Positions 1 to 8,050 of a DNA stretch of 48,959 bases are shown here, in pieces. The notes beneath the pieces are model-generated. The model ran no database searches, was not told the origin of the DNA, and worked only from the letters and a program-made list of their open reading frames with translations. Position numbers and translations under genes: made by a program. This DNA comes from Candidatus Babelota bacterium (lineage in GTDB: Bacteria > Babelota > Babeliae > Babelales > RVW-14): the NCBI GenBank assembly GCA_013289515.1, contig JABCZU010000012.1, positions 1 through 48,959 on the forward strand, given 5' to 3'. The number at the start of each line of letters is the position of its first letter. Positions within the stretch are counted from its first letter, which is position 1.

Positions 1-9
1 AGTCTTCAT
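1..9 (-). CDS. start of a gene leaving the window (first three codons)
   Basis: Read on the minus strand, an ATG at 9-7 followed by AAG ACT runs off the left edge. A strong Shine-Dalgarno AGGAGG sits at 15-20, five bases upstream, and a plausible sigma-70 promoter lies further upstream at 84-113. Only Met-Lys-Thr is visible; a lysine after Met would suit a signal peptide, but the product cannot be named. Confidence 0.55.
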
Positions 10-83
10 AAAAACCTCCTAAAAATTGTTTAAGGACCACACACCAACCCTCTCGTCGGTGTTTATATATTTCTATTAGAAAT

Positions 84-113
84 ATTATTGCATGAATCTG
101 TGCGCAAAGTCAA
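84..113 (-). promoter_or_regulatory. sigma-70-like promoter for the left-edge gene
   Basis: On the minus strand TTGACT (113-108) and AATAAT (89-84) are separated by 18 bases. A transcript from here would have a leader of roughly 70 bases before the ATG at 9. Motif match only. Confidence 0.4.
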
Positions 114-216
114 ACATTCTATCACAAATTTTATGCCAAGGCTAAAATTGGCAACTTTTTGAGCCACCATTTATCCAGGTATTGGGTGGTTATGGACCAA
201 ATAACAAAAAAAATAG

Positions 217-246
217 TATATTATATTAAAGTTTCGGTATAATATA
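217..246 (+). promoter_or_regulatory. inverted repeat over the -10 of the toxin/antitoxin remnant operon
   Basis: TATATTATA (217-225) and TATAATATA (238-246) are exact inverted copies separated by 12 bases. The right arm contains a consensus TATAAT (238-243), about 40 bases before the first ATG of the operon. HigA-type antitoxins repress their own operon through palindromes over the promoter, so this is a reasonable operator candidate. The arms are pure A/T, which weakens the case. Confidence 0.4.
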
Positions 247-286
247 TTGTAGTTACTGGTTTAAGCTTAAGCAATATAGGGAATTC

Positions 287-385
287 ATGGAAGAATGGTC
301 TGTAGAGTACTGGGCCGATGACACAGGCAAAGAGCCAGTTAAAGAGTGGCTGGATGAGTTAACCGTTGAACAAAGGATACAATGA
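287..385 (+). pseudogene. truncated HigB/Gp49-type toxin remnant
   Basis: A 32-codon reading frame with its own ribosome site (AGGGA, 277-281) reads MEEWSVEYWADDTGKEPV then KEWLDELTVEQRIQ. This resembles the first beta strand and helix of RelE/HigB toxins of the phage Gp49-like family, which are usually about 100-120 residues. The catalytic core and C-terminus are absent. The stop overlaps the antitoxin start as ATGA (382-385), the coupling expected for an intact toxin-antitoxin pair, so an internal deletion that kept both ends is the simplest explanation. With so few residues the family call is moderate; a functional short leader peptide is the alternative. Confidence 0.5.
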
Positions 386-690
386 AAACAAAAAAACTTA
401 TCGATTATCTCAGAACTCGACTCACAGAAGAAGAGATTATCGAAATAGACGATCAGGCGCACCGAGAGGTAGAAGCACTTCGTGCCCTACAAGCAGATAT
501 TATCAACGCAATGGATAGCTACATGAAGCGTGAAAATGTTGGCTTTAATGAATTCGTCAAGCGCTTAGACGTAAGCCCAGCACATATTGCTAAACTTAAA
601 AAAGGCGAGGCCAATTTAACGCTTTCAAGTATTGCTCGCATATATGCACTAATAGGGCAAACACCGCATATTGTAACTTCAAAAAAATAG
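382..690 (+). CDS. HigA-type XRE-family antitoxin
   Basis: This 102-residue protein has an N-terminal helical part and a C-terminal helix-turn-helix at about residues 50-95 (FNEFVKRLDVSPAHIAKLKK followed by GEANLTLSSIARIYALIGQ). That is the arrangement of XRE-family antitoxins, which bind their own promoter and neutralise a RelE/HigB-type ribonuclease. The start has AAAGGA four bases upstream and overlaps the stop of the truncated toxin. With the toxin reduced to 32 codons it probably survives as an orphan DNA-binding protein. It converges on tolB with a 12-base gap; an A/T-only hairpin at 682-699 may serve as a weak terminator. Confidence 0.75.
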   Translation: MKTKKLIDYLRTRLTEEEIIEIDDQAHREVEALRALQADIINAMDSYMKRENVGFNEFVKRLDVSPAHIAKLKKGEANLTLSSIARIYALIGQTPHIVTSKK

Positions 691-702
691 TGATTTTTTA
701 CT

Positions 703-2088
703 TTATAGCGCATAGACCGACTGCCCAGTCCAGGCAGGAAAACTTTTATGGCAAGGCCCAGAGGTTAACACCTTGATGGCGCCATTGCTCAAATTAAGCG
801 CTGCTATTTGATTTACGCGCTTTTTACCCTTCTTGCCCAGCTCATAAGGCGTATTAAAGGTAAAGGCAACATACCGTCCGCATGCAGACCACGATGATTC
901 TACTTTGTCTCCCCCATTAAACGTGAGCTGGCGCTCTTTGGGGTGAGCCTCGTTTAAATTGAGCATGCACAGCTGGAATACCCCTTTGATATAACGCGTA
1001 TACACGACCGCATTATTTTTGGCAGAATATGCTGGTGCAGCACAATACCCTTTTCCGGTTGTTAGGCGCTTCACCGTATTGCTGATCATATCTAATTGGT
1101 ACAGTTGCGGGGCATTGGTTTGAAAGTCTGAGCAAAAGACTATCGTGCCGTTTGGCAGGTAACAGGGCGAGGCGTTGTTGCCTTTATTGTGAGTAATCTG
1201 CGTATAGACACGCTTCTTAGCCTTTTTAGATACTTCATGGTCGTACAAGTGGAGCTCAGAGTTGCCCTGACCAGACAGGCATAAAATTGCCTTGCTCCCA
1301 TCTGGCGAAAAGGTTGGTTGCATAGCAAGACCATCGCATGAATATATAATACGATGTGACTGGCTGGCAATATCGAAGGACATGAGGCGACTATTAACGC
1401 GCGTAAATTGTGAGTAAAAGAGTACCGGGGCCTGAGAGTGCCAGCATGGCGCCACATTAATGGTAGGGGCATTCACCACAACCTTTTCCGTTTTGCATGC
1501 GTAATCAGCAAGGCAGATAACCTTTTTGTTTGGGGACAGCTGTTTACAGTAGGCCAGCGTACTCAAATGCGGCCCTTTTTCATTGGTCAGGACAGGAAAT
1601 AATGCGTCAGAGATGCAATGTGCTTGATGCACAAATGAGGCATCAGCTTTCATGGCAAATGTTTTTCTGAAAAGATCTTGGCTGCTGGTTGCATCCTTGA
1701 GGACAACCTCCACGCTCCACGCATCATGTCCAGCTTTCAGGCTAGGTTGTGCTGCAAGGCTTTTAATGTAGACGCACAGGTCAGTCCCCTTTTTAGACAG
1801 GGCTGCTAAGGTTTTTGCTTCAAGCTCAACCGGGCTGGCATTAAGCGTAACAGCAAGTTGATCACTAAATTCTAAGTCAAAATGAACAAGCTTTGCCAGG
1901 CGATGCAGATCTTGGGTACGTTGGGCATTGGCCAATGGTCCTTCAATAACCAGCATCTGCATGGCAATTTTGCTATGTTTCTTAGCGGTGGTTTGCGCCT
2001 GAAATGCTTCTGCTTGTAACGATGAATGTGATACAATGTGTGTTAGCAGCATTACTGCCAGCGTAGCCGTGCGTTTAGTGTGATGCAT
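703..2088 (-). CDS. tolB: TolB, periplasmic beta-propeller of the Tol-Pal system
   Basis: The 461-residue protein begins with a signal peptide (basic MHHTKRT, hydrophobic stretch, then SLQAEA). An N-terminal alpha/beta domain follows to about residue 200, and then a propeller of TolB/WD40-like blades with motifs such as QPTFSPDGSKAILCLSG, NASPCYLPNGTIVF and SWSACGRYVAFTF. TolB is periplasmic and links Pal and outer-membrane proteins to TolA, helping maintain the outer membrane and cell constriction. It is the last gene of tolQ-tolR-tolA-tolB, 109 bases after tolA. No pal gene is visible downstream, where a toxin-antitoxin remnant sits instead. Confidence 0.88.
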   Translation of the reverse strand: MHHTKRTATLAVMLLTHIVSHSSLQAEAFQAQTTAKKHSKIAMQMLVIEGPLANAQRTQDLHRLAKLVHFDLEFSDQLAVTLNASPVELEAKTLAALSKKGTDLCVYIKSLAAQPSLKAGHDAWSVEVVLKDATSSQDLFRKTFAMKADASFVHQAHCISDALFPVLTNEKGPHLSTLAYCKQLSPNKKVICLADYACKTEKVVVNAPTINVAPCWHSQAPVLFYSQFTRVNSRLMSFDIASQSHRIIYSCDGLAMQPTFSPDGSKAILCLSGQGNSELHLYDHEVSKKAKKRVYTQITHNKGNNASPCYLPNGTIVFCSDFQTNAPQLYQLDMISNTVKRLTTGKGYCAAPAYSAKNNAVVYTRYIKGVFQLCMLNLNEAHPKERQLTFNGGDKVESSWSACGRYVAFTFNTPYELGKKGKKRVNQIAALNLSNGAIKVLTSGPCHKSFPAWTGQSVYAL

Positions 2089-2197
2089 GTTATCCCCCTA
2101 AAATGTTAAATGCTTGGTTGAACTCGCGTTATTATAACAAGATCATCGATAAATAAGATAGAAATAGTTAGCGGAGCGGCGAAATAGCTCACTTTGA

Positions 2198-3103
2198 TTA
2201 TTGTCTAAAATCAACCTTGAACTGCTTGCCCCATAGGCTTTTGTCAAAGACGCATTGCCTTGCGGCCCGCATGACGCTCAGGTCATAAATGAGAACGCCC
2301 GATCGTTTGGCATATTCACAGATAATGGGGACTCCTTGGTCATCCAGCTGGAAGGAGATGCTACAGATGGTGCCGCGCTTAACGCCAACAGGAGGGCTCC
2401 ATAGCCGTTCGATTTCGTGTTGAATATGCATTTGATAGCTGCGTAATTGCTGGGAGGTGTAACTACCAACAAAATTATCTGCCAGGCCTGCCACATCCTC
2501 ATCATGCTCTTGCACCTGTTCATCAGATTCCTGATCTTCGTGTTCGGGCTCGGTTGGCTCAGACGTGTCTGGTTTGACCTGTTCAGGTTGCTCTTCCTCT
2601 TGATGCGCAGGCTCGGGAGTTGAAGGCTCGGCATCTTCTTTTTGTTCTTCGTGCGGCGGTGTAATAATTTTTTTTGCTGGCGCCATTTGCACAGCACGCC
2701 GCTTTTTTTCAGCGGTTTGTTCAGAGCCAGCATCTGCCGATTCAGTCAATGTTCTTTGACTTGCGCCTTTGGACTTAGTAGCCTTCTTGTTTTCTTGTTT
2801 TGCCTTAATGCCCTTATCCTTTTTAGGTGCAGCCACCTGTCGACGAACCTTTGCTTTTGGTTCATGCTTTTTGGTAGGAGCTACTCGTTTTTTGCCGCCG
2901 CCTCTGGAGCGCCCTTTGCCACTGTTACTAAAGGGCACAACATGTCCACGTGGTTTATAGCTTGTCGCGGTTGGTTTTTTTGAATGCGCACCAAAGACGA
3001 TAAAGGTCTGATTATTTTTGGTGCAGCCAATCAGGCCGGTTATTAAAACAATAACAAGGTGGGCCAACAGTGACCAAAGAATGATGCGCATGGTAAGGAT
3101 CAT
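2198..3103 (-). CDS. tolA: TolA/TonB-like energy-transducing protein
   Basis: The 301-residue protein has one N-terminal membrane segment (about residues 6-26, IILWSLLAHLVIVLITGLIG). A long low-complexity Lys/Glu/Pro/Gln-rich periplasm-spanning region runs to about 210, and a TonB/TolA C-terminal domain follows (IQHEIERLWSPPVGVKRGTI onward). In the Tol system it carries proton-motive energy from TolQR to TolB and Pal. It lies 20 bases after tolR. There is no strong ribosome site at the chosen ATG, and a second in-frame ATG lies four codons later. TonB is possible by domain alone; the tolB neighbour favours TolA. Confidence 0.78.
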   Translation of the reverse strand: MILTMRIILWSLLAHLVIVLITGLIGCTKNNQTFIVFGAHSKKPTATSYKPRGHVVPFSNSGKGRSRGGGKKRVAPTKKHEPKAKVRRQVAAPKKDKGIKAKQENKKATKSKGASQRTLTESADAGSEQTAEKKRRAVQMAPAKKIITPPHEEQKEDAEPSTPEPAHQEEEQPEQVKPDTSEPTEPEHEDQESDEQVQEHDEDVAGLADNFVGSYTSQQLRSYQMHIQHEIERLWSPPVGVKRGTICSISFQLDDQGVPIICEYAKRSGVLIYDLSVMRAARQCVFDKSLWGKQFKVDFRQ

Positions 3104-3123
3104 GTGTGCTCTATGGTAGTTAG

Positions 3124-3528
3124 TTATTTGGGCCTGGTCGACATAGCAACCTGCAATACGCCAGCCTGTTTAAGCTCATCAACAATTTCGATAACATTGC
3201 CATACGATACTGATTCATCGGCACGAATAAAGACCGGAGCATTGTCCCCGTCTGCCAACGCCTTTTGTACCGTTTTTGCAAGTTCAGAGCGTTTCACCGG
3301 GTAACTATTGAAGTATAATGTTTTGTCTTTGCTTAGTGTCACAATATATTCCTGCGAAGATCCGGTCTCACGCGTTTTGCCCTGAGGTAGGTCAACGCGA
3401 ATATTATTTTGCACCATAGGCGCTGCAACAATAAAAATCAGTAAGAGCACCGTAAACGTATCAATCAAAGGCACCAGAGTAATTTCTGGCGCATGGGCCC
3501 GTTTTCCAGAGCGTCTATTTCTTAACAT
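3124..3528 (-). CDS. tolR: TolR/ExbD proton-channel subunit
   Basis: A 134-residue protein of the ExbD/TolR family. A short basic cytoplasmic tail is followed by one membrane helix (about 17-40) containing the family's proton-conducting aspartate in PLIDTFTVLLLIFIV. A periplasmic domain ends in VIEIVDELKQAGVLQVAM, the usual ExbD C-terminal helix and strand. It forms the stator with TolQ. The start is supported by GGAAGGGGGG just upstream; it lies 12 bases after tolQ and 20 before tolA. Confidence 0.87.
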   Translation of the reverse strand: MLRNRRSGKRAHAPEITLVPLIDTFTVLLLIFIVAAPMVQNNIRVDLPQGKTRETGSSQEYIVTLSKDKTLYFNSYPVKRSELAKTVQKALADGDNAPVFIRADESVSYGNVIEIVDELKQAGVLQVAMSTRPK

Positions 3529-3540
3529 AGCCCCCCTTCC

Positions 3541-4239
3541 CTATTTTGCAAAGCCATCTTTAACAAGCATGATGCATATCGATCCGGCATGCGTAAGCTG
3601 CATTTCCATCTTGCGTACTTCATTAGAAAAATAATGAAATGCGATCAATGCGGGAATTGCAACCAATAGCCCAGCGAGCGTAATGATAAGCGCCTCTGCC
3701 ATACCAGGTGCTACGGTGGCAATATCGGCACTCTTCTCCTGGCTAATATCAATAAATGCATGAATTAGGCCCCAAATGGTACCAAACAGTCCAACGAGTG
3801 GCGCTGCTGCCGCGCAAACACTCAGTACTGGCAGATATGCCTCTTGCTCTAAGATCATCGTATCGATCACTTGGTTAATAGACTCTTCGACATGCTGCAT
3901 GGTGTACTCAGATAAAACAACAGGCTCTCCCTTGCCGCCATCTGCCTTTTCAAGGATAATTTTAAGGCGATCAAGCACCTGTCCAAGAAATTCGCTTGCA
4001 ATGCCTCCTCTAAATTCACGCGCTAGCGCCACCACATCATTAAGATGTCGGGCTGAGCGTAGGCGCTGAACAAGAAGATTACATTGGCCACGATACTGAC
4101 GAAAGGCCATAATTTTTGCACTGACAATGGCAACGCAGATAACAGAGGTGAAAAAAAGACCGAGCAAAATAAAAATTGCTATCCAGTCCATCTGCTTTAC
4201 TAGTTGCCACACCATCGACTGAAAAAATGAATGTTCCAT
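3541..4239 (-). CDS. tolQ: TolQ/ExbB/MotA-family proton-channel subunit
   Basis: The chosen start (MEHSFFQSMVW) gives 232 residues, a normal TolQ length, and has AAGGA seven bases upstream. An upstream in-frame ATG at 4338 would add 33 residues without a ribosome site and was not used. A membrane helix near residues 17-40 (WIAIFILLGLFFTSVICVAI) precedes a cytoplasmic loop, and two helices follow containing the family motif PLVGLFGTIWGLIHAF and the final GLLVAIPALIAFHYF. It forms the inner-membrane motor with TolR. First gene of the tol cluster. Confidence 0.88.
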   Translation of the reverse strand: MEHSFFQSMVWQLVKQMDWIAIFILLGLFFTSVICVAIVSAKIMAFRQYRGQCNLLVQRLRSARHLNDVVALAREFRGGIASEFLGQVLDRLKIILEKADGGKGEPVVLSEYTMQHVEESINQVIDTMILEQEAYLPVLSVCAAAAPLVGLFGTIWGLIHAFIDISQEKSADIATVAPGMAEALIITLAGLLVAIPALIAFHYFSNEVRKMEMQLTHAGSICIMLVKDGFAK

Positions 4240-4434
4240 GATATATCCTTCAGTATTCCTTTTTATGCGATCATACTGCCTTCCCACGGCTTTGCACCAG
4301 TATGCGTGTTTTTGCGTAGAAAGCAAAGAGCGTGTCAATTTTTTGATTTTCTTCGCATCACTTTTATCCCTGTGCTATGGTAAAAAAAGACACAAAGTAT
4401 GTTTGTATAGCCTCTTTTTATAAGGAATATTTTT

Positions 4435-4860
4435 ATGATACACACTAATAAGATACGAACACATAGGCTCTATATGAGTCCGTTTATATTTTCTATTGTG
4501 ATAGTAACCTCACTGCTGTCTGTATCAAGCGCACAGGCGATGCAGCAACCTGGTGGCGTAGGTATGTCGCCCGCTGAGTATGAGGCGCAGGCGGAAATAG
4601 CCGCAAAAGCGGGTACAAAGGCTGTAGCGCCGCAGACAACCACAAAGACTGTAACGCGACAAGGGGCCCAACCCCCTCCAGCAACGCATGAAGTCAATGT
4701 TGTAACTGGCGAGAAAACACTTCCATACACGCCACCAGCCAAAAAGAAGCCCATGACTGAAATAGAAAAGGAATTGGCCGAAGAACAGCAGCGTCTTGCT
4801 AACCTTCAGAAGGCAAGTCGTGGCATGCAAAAAGCGCCTGCGCTTCCTGCGAATAAATAA
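4435..4860 (+). CDS. small exported protein of unknown function
   Basis: This 141-residue protein has a basic start, a hydrophobic core (FIFSIVIVTSLLSVSS) and a likely cleavage after SAQA-M. The mature part is low-complexity: Ala/Thr/Pro-rich with a Lys-rich patch and a short C-terminal helix (EIEKELAEEQQRLANLQKA). A ribosome site (AAGGA) lies at 4422-4426, and a strong bidirectional terminator follows the stop. No known domain is recognised. It is divergent from tolQ and transcribed alone. Confidence 0.65.
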   Translation: MIHTNKIRTHRLYMSPFIFSIVIVTSLLSVSSAQAMQQPGGVGMSPAEYEAQAEIAAKAGTKAVAPQTTTKTVTRQGAQPPPATHEVNVVTGEKTLPYTPPAKKKPMTEIEKELAEEQQRLANLQKASRGMQKAPALPANK

Positions 4861-4869
4861 CGTTAGCTT

Positions 4870-4919
4870 AAAATAAATCGAGGGCGGTGTTTTTGTACAC
4901 CGCCCCCGATTTATTTTTT
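4870..4919. terminator. strong bidirectional rho-independent terminator
   Basis: AAAATAAATCG plus GGGCGGTGT (4870-4890) pair with ACACCGCCC plus CGATTTATTTT (4897-4917), with one mismatch and a six-base loop. An A-run precedes and a T-run follows, so it can end transcripts from both sides. It sits between two convergent genes. Confidence 0.9.
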
Positions 4920-4962
4920 GGCATTAGGCCAACATTATCAAAATGTGTATGCCGCTAAAGCA

Positions 4963-7617
4963 TTAGTGCCCAGCCAGTGCCGCTGCTGGTGAAATACCTG
5001 CCGCCGGTGCTTTTGCAGCTGGTGCCGCAGGTTTTGGCGCTGCTGTTGGCGCCTTGACAAGAACGCTAGCCGCCGTAGCATGCGCTATTACACCGCCAGC
5101 AGCAGGTGCCGTATACGGACTTGTCTGTACAGGTGCTGCTTTGGTTTGTTTTTTAGCAACTACCGTTTTTTGAGCGTTTTGGCTAGCAACTTGTTCTGCC
5201 AATATTTGTGCTGGTGTCTTTGTTGCAGGTAATGTACCATTCACCTTTGCTTGATAACGGGTAGTTGTTGTTGGAGCAACAACTTGCGCTGTGATCTTAG
5301 GTTGCGCTGCTGTTGCGGCGCTTGTAGCAGCCGTTGTCCCACCTTTAGCAGTTGTGGTGCTCTTAGCTGCCGTTGCCGCTGCCTGCACAACCTTAACTGC
5401 TGAACTGCCTTTGTTGTAAATATCACCTTTGGTATCAAGACCGAAGAAGGCACCGCTTGTCGCGGCTATGGTAACAAAACCGGTAATTGGATTACCCTTT
5501 GCATCGGCGACAGCAGATGCCGTACCCTTACTATACTGCCACAATTGAATGGAGCTCAGGCCACTAAGCTGCGTAAAGTAAATGAGGTCTGCGCTTACAG
5601 CAGCAACATTTTTGACATGGGTGCCACCAAGTGTTTGCCACTGATTGCTGCCAGCATAGGTACTTATAGTATTTCTAGCATTTACAATGGCTACGGTGCC
5701 ATCAATCGCTACCGAGATATCCAATACATCGCCCTGAGAATCGCTACCAACACGAATTTCCCATGCCTGTGTGGTGAAGTTATATTGATACGCATTTTTC
5801 TTACTATCAATAGCCCATAGAGAACTGGAACTACCAACAGCAACTTTGGTTATTGCAAGGCCTGTGTTGGCCGTACCGGCAGAAATCTTGGTGAAATTAT
5901 TTTTATCCCAGTTAAAGCGATATACATTACCGGTATTATCAACAATATATTCTGACCCATCGCAGGCAACAGCAATATTAGTTATGAACGCAATTTCGTT
6001 GCCTTTATCATCAACAGCATCAAGCATGCCCCATGGGGTGGCACCAAGTGAATTAGCGTCATAGGTATAGATGACGTTTGGCGTGCTGCTGTTAAGTGCA
6101 GATACCACAAGGCGCGGTACATTATTGCTTTGCATAATACTACCAACGGCTATGGCTGTAGCAACACCGGTCTCTTCAACATAATCAGATGAGACATTGA
6201 CCGGAAGATTGAAAAGGCTTGATTGCATGATTGCATTGAACGCCGTTTGGTTAGCAGTGGTCACCGCCTCTTCACTAATCATTGCTACGCCATTGCTCAG
6301 CTCCCTGCTAGTTGGTGTAGTGGCGTCGCCGGCGAAGAGTTGGCCACTAGCAGTTGCAGCTGTGCTGTAATTCCAAACAATACGTGGCTTATTGGTTACC
6401 GTACTTGCTGAAAGTGCGGCATTAGCCGTTACAAATACAGCATCACCTTGGTGCGCTGTGCCCGTAAAGCCATGAATGCTATTGATTGTGAAAACGGTAT
6501 TTGCCGAGCCTACCGAAGCGTCTGTTTGATCAACCGTCTGAATAGGAAAGCTTGCTGCCGTCGTATTGCTCGTGTTGGCTGTCCATATTTTTGGATACAC
6601 GGTTACACCAGTCGTTGACGGACCGGTTGCCGTCGTTGTAGCCGTACCAGGAACCACATAGAATGAAATGATCATAACGGGTGCGCCGTAAGCAATTGGG
6701 CTGTTGTCCCAAAAATTGCTTGGGTTAACCAACATGATAAATTCTGAGCCATTTGTTGTGCCTGCTCCACCTGTAGGACCAACGGCAATTTGAGCCGCAG
6801 GCGCTGCAGTAGTAGTAGCTGCGCCTGCAACTGCCGCAGCCCAACATAGCTGCATATCACCGCCGCCCTGCTGATTTTGATAATTAATAGACACTATGGA
6901 GCGATAGTTCAGGAGCGGGCCACGGGTAGAAATGCTACCAGCGCTAGCAAGTGGATATATATTAATATTTGAATAGGTTACTTGCAGCTTGTTACTTGAA
7001 CCGGCCCAATATTGAACATTGCTCAAAAAGTTAGGATCGTAGCAGGCAATTTTTTCATAGCCATTAACATTGAAACCTATAGTTTTGGTTGCACTATTCA
7101 CGGTGAGAATACAATGTGATGCTACCTTGGTGTCAGCCTGGTAATCTACTGTATTTGCAATCTGGCTGTAGTACGGTGCGCTTTGATTATATTGTTGTGT
7201 ATACCTGCCTATTGCAGAAATATGATTTGCCCAACCGGCAAAGACAAGCTCATACAACTGTAAATTATTATCAAATGCTGACACTGGCTGTTCACTTGAC
7301 ATAGCCATGTTTGCTTCTACTCCCTGTCCTACAGACAATGCCGCCGTTTGTCCTGGCACAGCACCCTGAATATCAAAGGTAATTATACCTTGACCTGCTG
7401 TTGGCAACTTCCAAGCCGTATTCCATGTACTATATTTACCACCCTCTGCATGCGATACGTAGGAAGACGGATTTGCTTGGGTTGATGGCGGTGTTGCGGC
7501 TGCCGCAGTAGTGCTTGTTGGTTGGGCTGTCGCCGCAACTGCAAGCTTATGTGCAACCATGGTCACCATGACCACGCACGCTATGTAACACCACCTCTTA
7601 TTAAACTGTGTCGTCAT
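4963..7617 (-). CDS. large exported protein with FAMeT-like and tectonin-like propeller regions
   Basis: The 884-residue protein has a signal peptide (IACVVMVTMVAHKLAVAA). Residues about 60-220 resemble the farnesoic-acid O-methyltransferase-like fold PF12248, with the hallmark YELVFAGWANHISAIGR. Residues about 540-720 contain repeated tectonin-like blades (AVACDGSEYIVDNTGNVYRF; KVAVGSSSSLWAIDSKKNAYQ; DISVAIDGTVAIVN). The last 150 residues or so are low-complexity Ala/Thr/Pro. Both folds are associated with sugar or surface binding in other proteins, so a secreted host-contact or adhesin role is inferred, not shown. AAGGAG lies just upstream. No catalytic motif is seen. Confidence 0.7.
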   Translation of the reverse strand: MTTQFNKRWCYIACVVMVTMVAHKLAVAATAQPTSTTAAAATPPSTQANPSSYVSHAEGGKYSTWNTAWKLPTAGQGIITFDIQGAVPGQTAALSVGQGVEANMAMSSEQPVSAFDNNLQLYELVFAGWANHISAIGRYTQQYNQSAPYYSQIANTVDYQADTKVASHCILTVNSATKTIGFNVNGYEKIACYDPNFLSNVQYWAGSSNKLQVTYSNINIYPLASAGSISTRGPLLNYRSIVSINYQNQQGGGDMQLCWAAAVAGAATTTAAPAAQIAVGPTGGAGTTNGSEFIMLVNPSNFWDNSPIAYGAPVMIISFYVVPGTATTTATGPSTTGVTVYPKIWTANTSNTTAASFPIQTVDQTDASVGSANTVFTINSIHGFTGTAHQGDAVFVTANAALSASTVTNKPRIVWNYSTAATASGQLFAGDATTPTSRELSNGVAMISEEAVTTANQTAFNAIMQSSLFNLPVNVSSDYVEETGVATAIAVGSIMQSNNVPRLVVSALNSSTPNVIYTYDANSLGATPWGMLDAVDDKGNEIAFITNIAVACDGSEYIVDNTGNVYRFNWDKNNFTKISAGTANTGLAITKVAVGSSSSLWAIDSKKNAYQYNFTTQAWEIRVGSDSQGDVLDISVAIDGTVAIVNARNTISTYAGSNQWQTLGGTHVKNVAAVSADLIYFTQLSGLSSIQLWQYSKGTASAVADAKGNPITGFVTIAATSGAFFGLDTKGDIYNKGSSAVKVVQAAATAAKSTTTAKGGTTAATSAATAAQPKITAQVVAPTTTTRYQAKVNGTLPATKTPAQILAEQVASQNAQKTVVAKKQTKAAPVQTSPYTAPAAGGVIAHATAASVLVKAPTAAPKPAAPAAKAPAAGISPAAALAGH

Positions 7618-8050
7618 CTTTTCTCCTTTCTATGAGTTATATAACGACTATACCAATATTAACCACTTAATACTCTAGTACGAACTGAGACCAATAATCT
7701 AGTATCTTGAGCTAAATAAATGCAACTATTGACTCTTTTGGCCTAAGATTAGCATGGTGGTAGTGGTTACTTTGACTTGTTAAATAAATGGACTATTTCG
7801 CAGAGGACGTCGTCCCGGACTTGATCCGGGATCCAGGGGAAACGACCAGGGATAATGTAATGAGAAGTTTTTCTATAACAACATTCTTTTTGTAAAAAGA
7901 GTAGTTAAAATGATCGGGAAGAAGAAAATTTATCTCAAGTTCCCCTGGATCCCAGAGCCTGTCCTCGGCTTGATCGAGGATCAAGCCTGGGATGACGTCC
8001 GAGGGTATAAAGCACTATTAAAATATGATAGCCCTTTGAAAAGGATAACC
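7618..8050. other. intergenic region with a composite repeat element
   Basis: Between the two exported-protein genes there is A/T-rich sequence containing a perfect GTTATATAAC palindrome (7636-7645) upstream of the minus-strand gene. The family A repeat at 7805-8000 fills the rest. A frame running from 7910 into the next gene encodes only repeat sequence until the true start at 8051. Confidence 0.6.
7805..8000. repeat. family A composite inverted-repeat element (MITE-like)
   Basis: The left part (7805-7841) begins GGACGTCGTCCCGG and ends GGATCCAGGGGAA. The right part (7940-8000) begins TTCCCCTGGATCCC and ends GGGATGACGTCC, so the outer ends are inverted copies. About 100 bases of unrelated A/T-rich sequence separate them. 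The same arms occur at 44244-44337 and, in parts, at five other places in the window. Confidence 0.8.

Noticed and set aside
253-462. Minus-strand frame opposite the toxin-antitoxin remnant
   Set aside because: Cys/Ser-rich low-quality translation, no ribosome site, and fully explained by the opposite strand.
1140-1472. Open frame on the minus strand inside tolB
   Set aside because: Shadow frame within a clear propeller gene; no ribosome site or protein-like composition.
4240-4338. 33-residue N-terminal extension of TolQ
   Set aside because: No ribosome site; the shorter start has AAGGA at correct spacing and the usual family length.
7910-8050. Longer start for the exported protein at 8051
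   Set aside because: This part is repeat DNA; the signal peptide and ribosome site place the start at 8051.
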